A stretch of DNA of 64,000 nucleotides. Source: Microvirga sp. KLBC 81. Its GTDB lineage: Bacteria > Pseudomonadota > Alphaproteobacteria > Rhizobiales > Beijerinckiaceae. The position numbers were made by a program, and so were the translations under genes. Below are positions 61,088 to 64,000 of this stretch, one piece after another. The notes beneath the pieces are model-generated. The model was given only the letters and a program-made list of their open reading frames with translations. It was not told the origin of the DNA and did not search any database. Position 1 is the first letter of the stretch, and each line of letters starts with the position of its first letter. The stretch is taken from contig NZ_QDAH01000029.1 of NCBI RefSeq assembly GCF_003075415.1, positions 1-64,000 of the forward strand. The letters are read 5' to 3'.

Positions 61088-62333
61088 GAATGAGAATTGC
61101 GCGAAAGTCGTTCACGTTGGTCAAGGTGGGGCCTGTGACGACAAGCCTGTCGAGCTGAGAGAAAGCAGAATATGCATCATTGCGCGCAAGGTGCGACGCA
61201 AGATCGATGCCCCTTTCTTGAGCGGCCGCGAACATGGCCTGATCGAACCAGGCACCTGCGTTGTCCTCGGATCCATCGATGCCATCGGTATCGCAAGCGA
61301 TGGCAGCTATGCCCGCTTCTCCTCGCAGCGACAAAGCGAGCGACAACAGAAACTCCGCGTTGCGTCCGCCACGTCCGGCGCCGCGAACGGTCACAGTGGT
61401 CTCACCGCCGGACAGAAGAATGCAAGGCACCGTTACAGGCTCGCCATACAGCCGGACAGAGCGCGCGATGCCCGCCATCGCGCGGCCGACCTCGCGCGCC
61501 TCGCCTTCGATTGCATCACCGAGAATGAGCGGTTTCAACCCAAACTCACGCGCTTTCCCGGCTGCGGCATCCAGCGCCATCTTGGGCGTTGCGAGCATAT
61601 GAACCGTGCCACCTTCAATCGAGCTCTCGACAGCATTCCGGCGAATGGTCCTCACCACATGGAGGGGAACATCGATGCTGTATTTTGCGAGAATCGACAA
61701 AGCGGCTTCAGGATCGATCTGCTCGGGGATCGTCGGGCCGGAGCCGATGCTCGAAGGGTCGTCACCCGGCACATCGGAGATGAGATAGGTGACCAGTTGC
61801 GCCGGACCGACGGCTGCCGCGAGCCGGCCTCCCTTGATCGCGGAGAGAGACTTGCGCACGACGTTCATCTCGCCGATGGGCGCGCCAGACTTCAGGAGAG
61901 CCCGGTTCAGATCCTGCTTGTCGGCAAAGGTGATGCCCTCAGCAGGAAGCGAAAGCAGCGCAGAGGCCCCGCCCGAGATCAAGCAGACGACAAGATCGTC
62001 AGGCCCCGCCTCATGAGCCAGCGCCAGAATGCGTTTGGCTGCATTCAGGCCAGCCTCGTCGGGGACCGGATGCGCGGCCTCTACGATCTCAATGGCACGG
62101 GTCGGTACCGCATGGCCATAGCGCGTGACGACGAGACCTTCGCAGGTGCCACCTGCCTTCGCCCACGCCTCCTCGAAAGTCGCTGCCATCCGCGCAGAGG
62201 CCTTGCCCGCACCGAGAACGATCGTCCGGCCTTTCGGCTTGGACGGCAGGCGTTCATCGAACTTTCCATCCGGAAGAGCCGCCGCCAAAGCGGCATCGAA
62301 CAAGGCACGAAGGATCAGGGCGTCATCGGTCAT
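61083..62333 (-). CDS. ttuD: Glycerate 2-kinase / hydroxypyruvate reductase-type protein TtuD
   Basis: The 416-residue protein matches the MOFRL/DUF4147 family: TIVLGAGKASARMAATFEEA, TRYGHAVPTRAIEIVEAAHP, CLISGGASALLSLPAEG, MNVVRKSLSAIKGGRLA and the C-terminal LLSGGETTVTVRGAGRGGRN. The enzyme phosphorylates glycerate at C2, feeding tartrate, glyoxylate or serine metabolism into glycolysis. The TAG stop is in the flanking repeat. Confidence 0.93.
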   Translation of the reverse strand: MTDDALILRALFDAALAAALPDGKFDERLPSKPKGRTIVLGAGKASARMAATFEEAWAKAGGTCEGLVVTRYGHAVPTRAIEIVEAAHPVPDEAGLNAAKRILALAHEAGPDDLVVCLISGGASALLSLPAEGITFADKQDLNRALLKSGAPIGEMNVVRKSLSAIKGGRLAAAVGPAQLVTYLISDVPGDDPSSIGSGPTIPEQIDPEAALSILAKYSIDVPLHVVRTIRRNAVESSIEGGTVHMLATPKMALDAAAGKAREFGLKPLILGDAIEGEAREVGRAMAGIARSVRLYGEPVTVPCILLSGGETTVTVRGAGRGGRNAEFLLSLALSLRGEAGIAAIACDTDGIDGSEDNAGAWFDQAMFAAAQERGIDLASHLARNDAYSAFSQLDRLVVTGPTLTNVNDFRAILIR

Positions 62334-62587
62334 GAACAGACCTTACACGATTCACTCCAAGTCTGGAAATTCAGAAAAGATTGGCTCAAGTCCTGAAGTC
62401 CCGCTGTGACAAAGAGTTTGCCAGCTAAAAAGCCTTCGAACAACCCACAGGAGCGGGCTTGAACTGCTGGAATCTGTCACCTAGGCTTCATAAAAGGGAC
62501 CGATAGAGTCCCAACTCGAAGGACACGCCTGCGAATGCGATTGACCAGCCCGTACTCTCTCCGCCCCCAGCTCATGGGAGCGGCGGC

Positions 62588-63397
62588 ATGATTCCCCTTT
62601 CTCAGCTCCCGCTGGAAAAGGCGCGTTTCGTGCGCGTTATCCTCACCGACATCGACGACACCATCACCACGGAAGGCATGCTGATGGCATCGGCCTATGC
62701 CGCGCTGGAAAACCTTCAGCGCGCCGGCTTTCTGGTCATCCCCGTCACAGGCCGTCCGGCCGGCTGGTGCGATCACATTGCTCGCATGTGGCCCGTGGAT
62801 GGCATCGTGGGCGAGAACGGCGCCTTCTATTTCCGCTACGAGCGCGAGCGGAGGAAGATGCAGCAGCATTTCTGGGCCACGCCTGAGGAACTGAAGCGCA
62901 ATCGCACCAAGCTCGGCGCGATCGAGAAGGAGGTGCTTGAATCCGTCCCGGGCTCGGCACTTGCCAGCGATCAGGCGTATCGCCTTGCTGATCTCGCCAT
63001 CGATTTCTGCGAAGATGTTCCGGCTCTTCCGGAATCGGAAGTTGACAGGATCGTCGCCATCTTCGAGCGCCATGGCGCTCAGGCCAAGGTCAGCTCCATT
63101 CATGTGAACGGCTGGTTCGGTGAGTACAACAAGCTGAGCATGGCCAAGACCCTGCTGTCCGATGTGTTCGGCATGAATTGGGAAGAGGCGAAGAAGTCCG
63201 TGATCTATGCAGGTGACTCGCCCAATGACGAGCCGATGTTCGCCGCTTTCCCGCTCAGCGTTGGTGTCGCCAACATTCATGCCTTCGAGCACCGGCTGAA
63301 GAACAAGCCCGCCTATATTGCAAAAGGGCATTCGGGAGACGGCTTTGCCGAACTGGCCGAGATTCTCCTCAACGCCAAGCGCCGTCAGGCATTCTAA
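62588..63397 (+). CDS. HAD superfamily (IIB) sugar-phosphatase-like hydrolase
   Basis: The 269-residue protein has HAD motif I LTDIDDTITTEGM (Asp21, Asp23), motif II TGRPAGW, and motif IV GDSPNDEPMFAAFPLSVGVAN with a subclass IIB cap between. This resembles sucrose-phosphate or mannosyl-phosphoglycerate phosphatases; the substrate is unknown. An importer ATPase gene starts 24 bases after the stop, which hints that the two are cotranscribed and that a sugar-phosphate is involved. Confidence 0.88.
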   Translation: MIPLSQLPLEKARFVRVILTDIDDTITTEGMLMASAYAALENLQRAGFLVIPVTGRPAGWCDHIARMWPVDGIVGENGAFYFRYERERRKMQQHFWATPEELKRNRTKLGAIEKEVLESVPGSALASDQAYRLADLAIDFCEDVPALPESEVDRIVAIFERHGAQAKVSSIHVNGWFGEYNKLSMAKTLLSDVFGMNWEEAKKSVIYAGDSPNDEPMFAAFPLSVGVANIHAFEHRLKNKPAYIAKGHSGDGFAELAEILLNAKRRQAF

Positions 63398-63421
63398 TTT
63401 CACGTTCCAAGGGTCGCGCCC

Positions 63422-64000
63422 ATGTCCGAGATTGTCGTCGACGCAGTATCGAAAACATGGGGCGGTGTTGGGGGCGTCGACAACATCAGCTTCAAGGCCG
63501 TTGCAGGAACGCTCCTGGTCCTGCTCGGCCCGTCGGGCTGCGGCAAGTCTACGACACTTCGTCTTATCGCAGGTCTGGAAGAAGTTGACTCGGGCACAAT
63601 CACCATTGGCGGTCGTGACGTCACGCATCTCTCGCCGGCGCAGCGCCGCATCTCGATGGTGTTTCAGTCCTATGCCCTGTTCCCGCATTTGAACGTTGCC
63701 GAAAATATCGTCTTCGGCCTTCGCGTGCGCGGCGTCGGACGCGCGGAGCGGGATGCTAGGCTCAGGAAAGTGGCGGACATTGTCGGCTTGAGTCATTTGC
63801 TTGATCGCAAGCCGTCACAGCTCTCCGGTGGCCAGCGCCAACGCGTGGCGCTTGGCCGAGCCATCATCGCGGAAGCGCCGGTCTGCTTGATGGACGAGCC
63901 GCTTTCGAACCTCGATGCCAAGCTGCGCCACGAAATGCGTACGGAGATCCGCAGCCTGCAGCAGCGCCTCGGCATGACCATGGTCTATGTCACACACGAC
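63422..64000 (+). CDS. ABC importer ATPase, UgpC/MalK type (5' part)
   Basis: The 193 codons present encode the ABC domain of a carbohydrate or glycerol-phosphate importer ATPase: Walker A LLGPSGCGKSTTLRLIAGLE, Q-loop ISMVFQSYALFPHLNVAENI, signature LSGGQRQRVALGRAI, Walker B VCLMDEPLSNLDAKLR and the H-loop start YVTHD. UgpC/MalK proteins have a further C-terminal regulatory domain, which lies beyond the window. The neighbouring HAD gene suggests an organophosphate or sugar substrate. Confidence 0.9.
   Translation, partial: MSEIVVDAVSKTWGGVGGVDNISFKAVAGTLLVLLGPSGCGKSTTLRLIAGLEEVDSGTITIGGRDVTHLSPAQRRISMVFQSYALFPHLNVAENIVFGLRVRGVGRAERDARLRKVADIVGLSHLLDRKPSQLSGGQRQRVALGRAIIAEAPVCLMDEPLSNLDAKLRHEMRTEIRSLQQRLGMTMVYVTHD

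Noticed and set aside
62477..63796. 439-codon minus-strand frame over the HAD and ATPase genes
   Set aside because: Both plus-strand genes have complete catalytic motifs, and the antisense product does not resemble a protein family.

Overview
The window is about 64 kb of GC-rich chromosomal DNA from an alphaproteobacterium of the order Hyphomicrobiales (Rhizobiales). A Methylobacteriaceae member such as Microvirga fits best, but that is an inference from gene content rather than a search. Supporting signs are the prs / rplY-pth-ychF neighbourhood, an alphaproteobacterial petABC cluster, DUF6111 and DUF1285 genes, a TTAA-N7-TTAA CtrA-type site, and a dense set of rhizobial intergenic hairpin repeats. 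No rRNA or tRNA gene, CRISPR array, prophage, integrase or intact insertion sequence was recognised. Most of the window is ordinary core genome.

Layout. 1-8 kb: the end of an outer-membrane protein gene, a glutathione S-transferase, rlmJ, a secreted RNase T2 overlapping an unknown secreted protein, an extensin-like lipoprotein, then moaE-moaD-pgsA and uvrC. 8-15 kb: benE, a lipoprotein, prs, an unknown TIM-barrel-like protein, and rplY-pth-ychF behind a structured leader. 15-24.5 kb: a lower-GC two-gene DUF2335 cassette, a truncated haemoglobin, endonuclease V, a tandem MaoC protein, an HD hydrolase, apt-mtnP (adenine and methylthioadenosine salvage), a 2H phosphoesterase, and petABC (cytochrome bc1). 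24.7-31.3 kb: an ABC exporter, trmL, hemF, repeat-filled DNA, and the overlapping run DUF1285-Nudix-DUF6111-CCA transferase. 31.4-38.3 kb: a four-gene MoxR / DUF58 / DUF4159 / amidotransferase-like membrane operon.

38.3-50.3 kb: GNAT and Nudix genes, small ORFs, a metallophosphoesterase followed by a broken ybaK-like remnant, a DUF4142-type protein, sugar and hydroxy-acid genes (kdgK-like kinase, FAD oxidoreductase, FAH hydrolase), and a polar amino-acid ABC transporter (two binding proteins, two permeases, one ATPase). 50.3-64 kb: an M15-type peptidase, a haloacetate-dehalogenase-like hydrolase overlapping a methyltransferase pseudogene, pncB-pxpA, a PQQ-type sugar dehydrogenase with a cytochrome c, a flavin-fold stress protein, apbC, a mobA-tusA fusion, CsbD, a short histidine kinase, ttuD, a HAD phosphatase and the start of an importer ATPase gene.

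No clearly new multi-gene system was found. The most interesting signals are: (1) a two-hairpin intergenic repeat in seven copies, several of which supply the stop codons of flanking genes and one of which has a second repeat inside it; (2) an exact 203-bp identity between two neighbouring binding-protein genes, which looks like gene conversion; (3) a promoter, two-hairpin leader and terminator-like stem before rplY; (4) an in-frame MobA-TusA fusion that keeps an internal ribosome binding site; and (5) two gene remnants.
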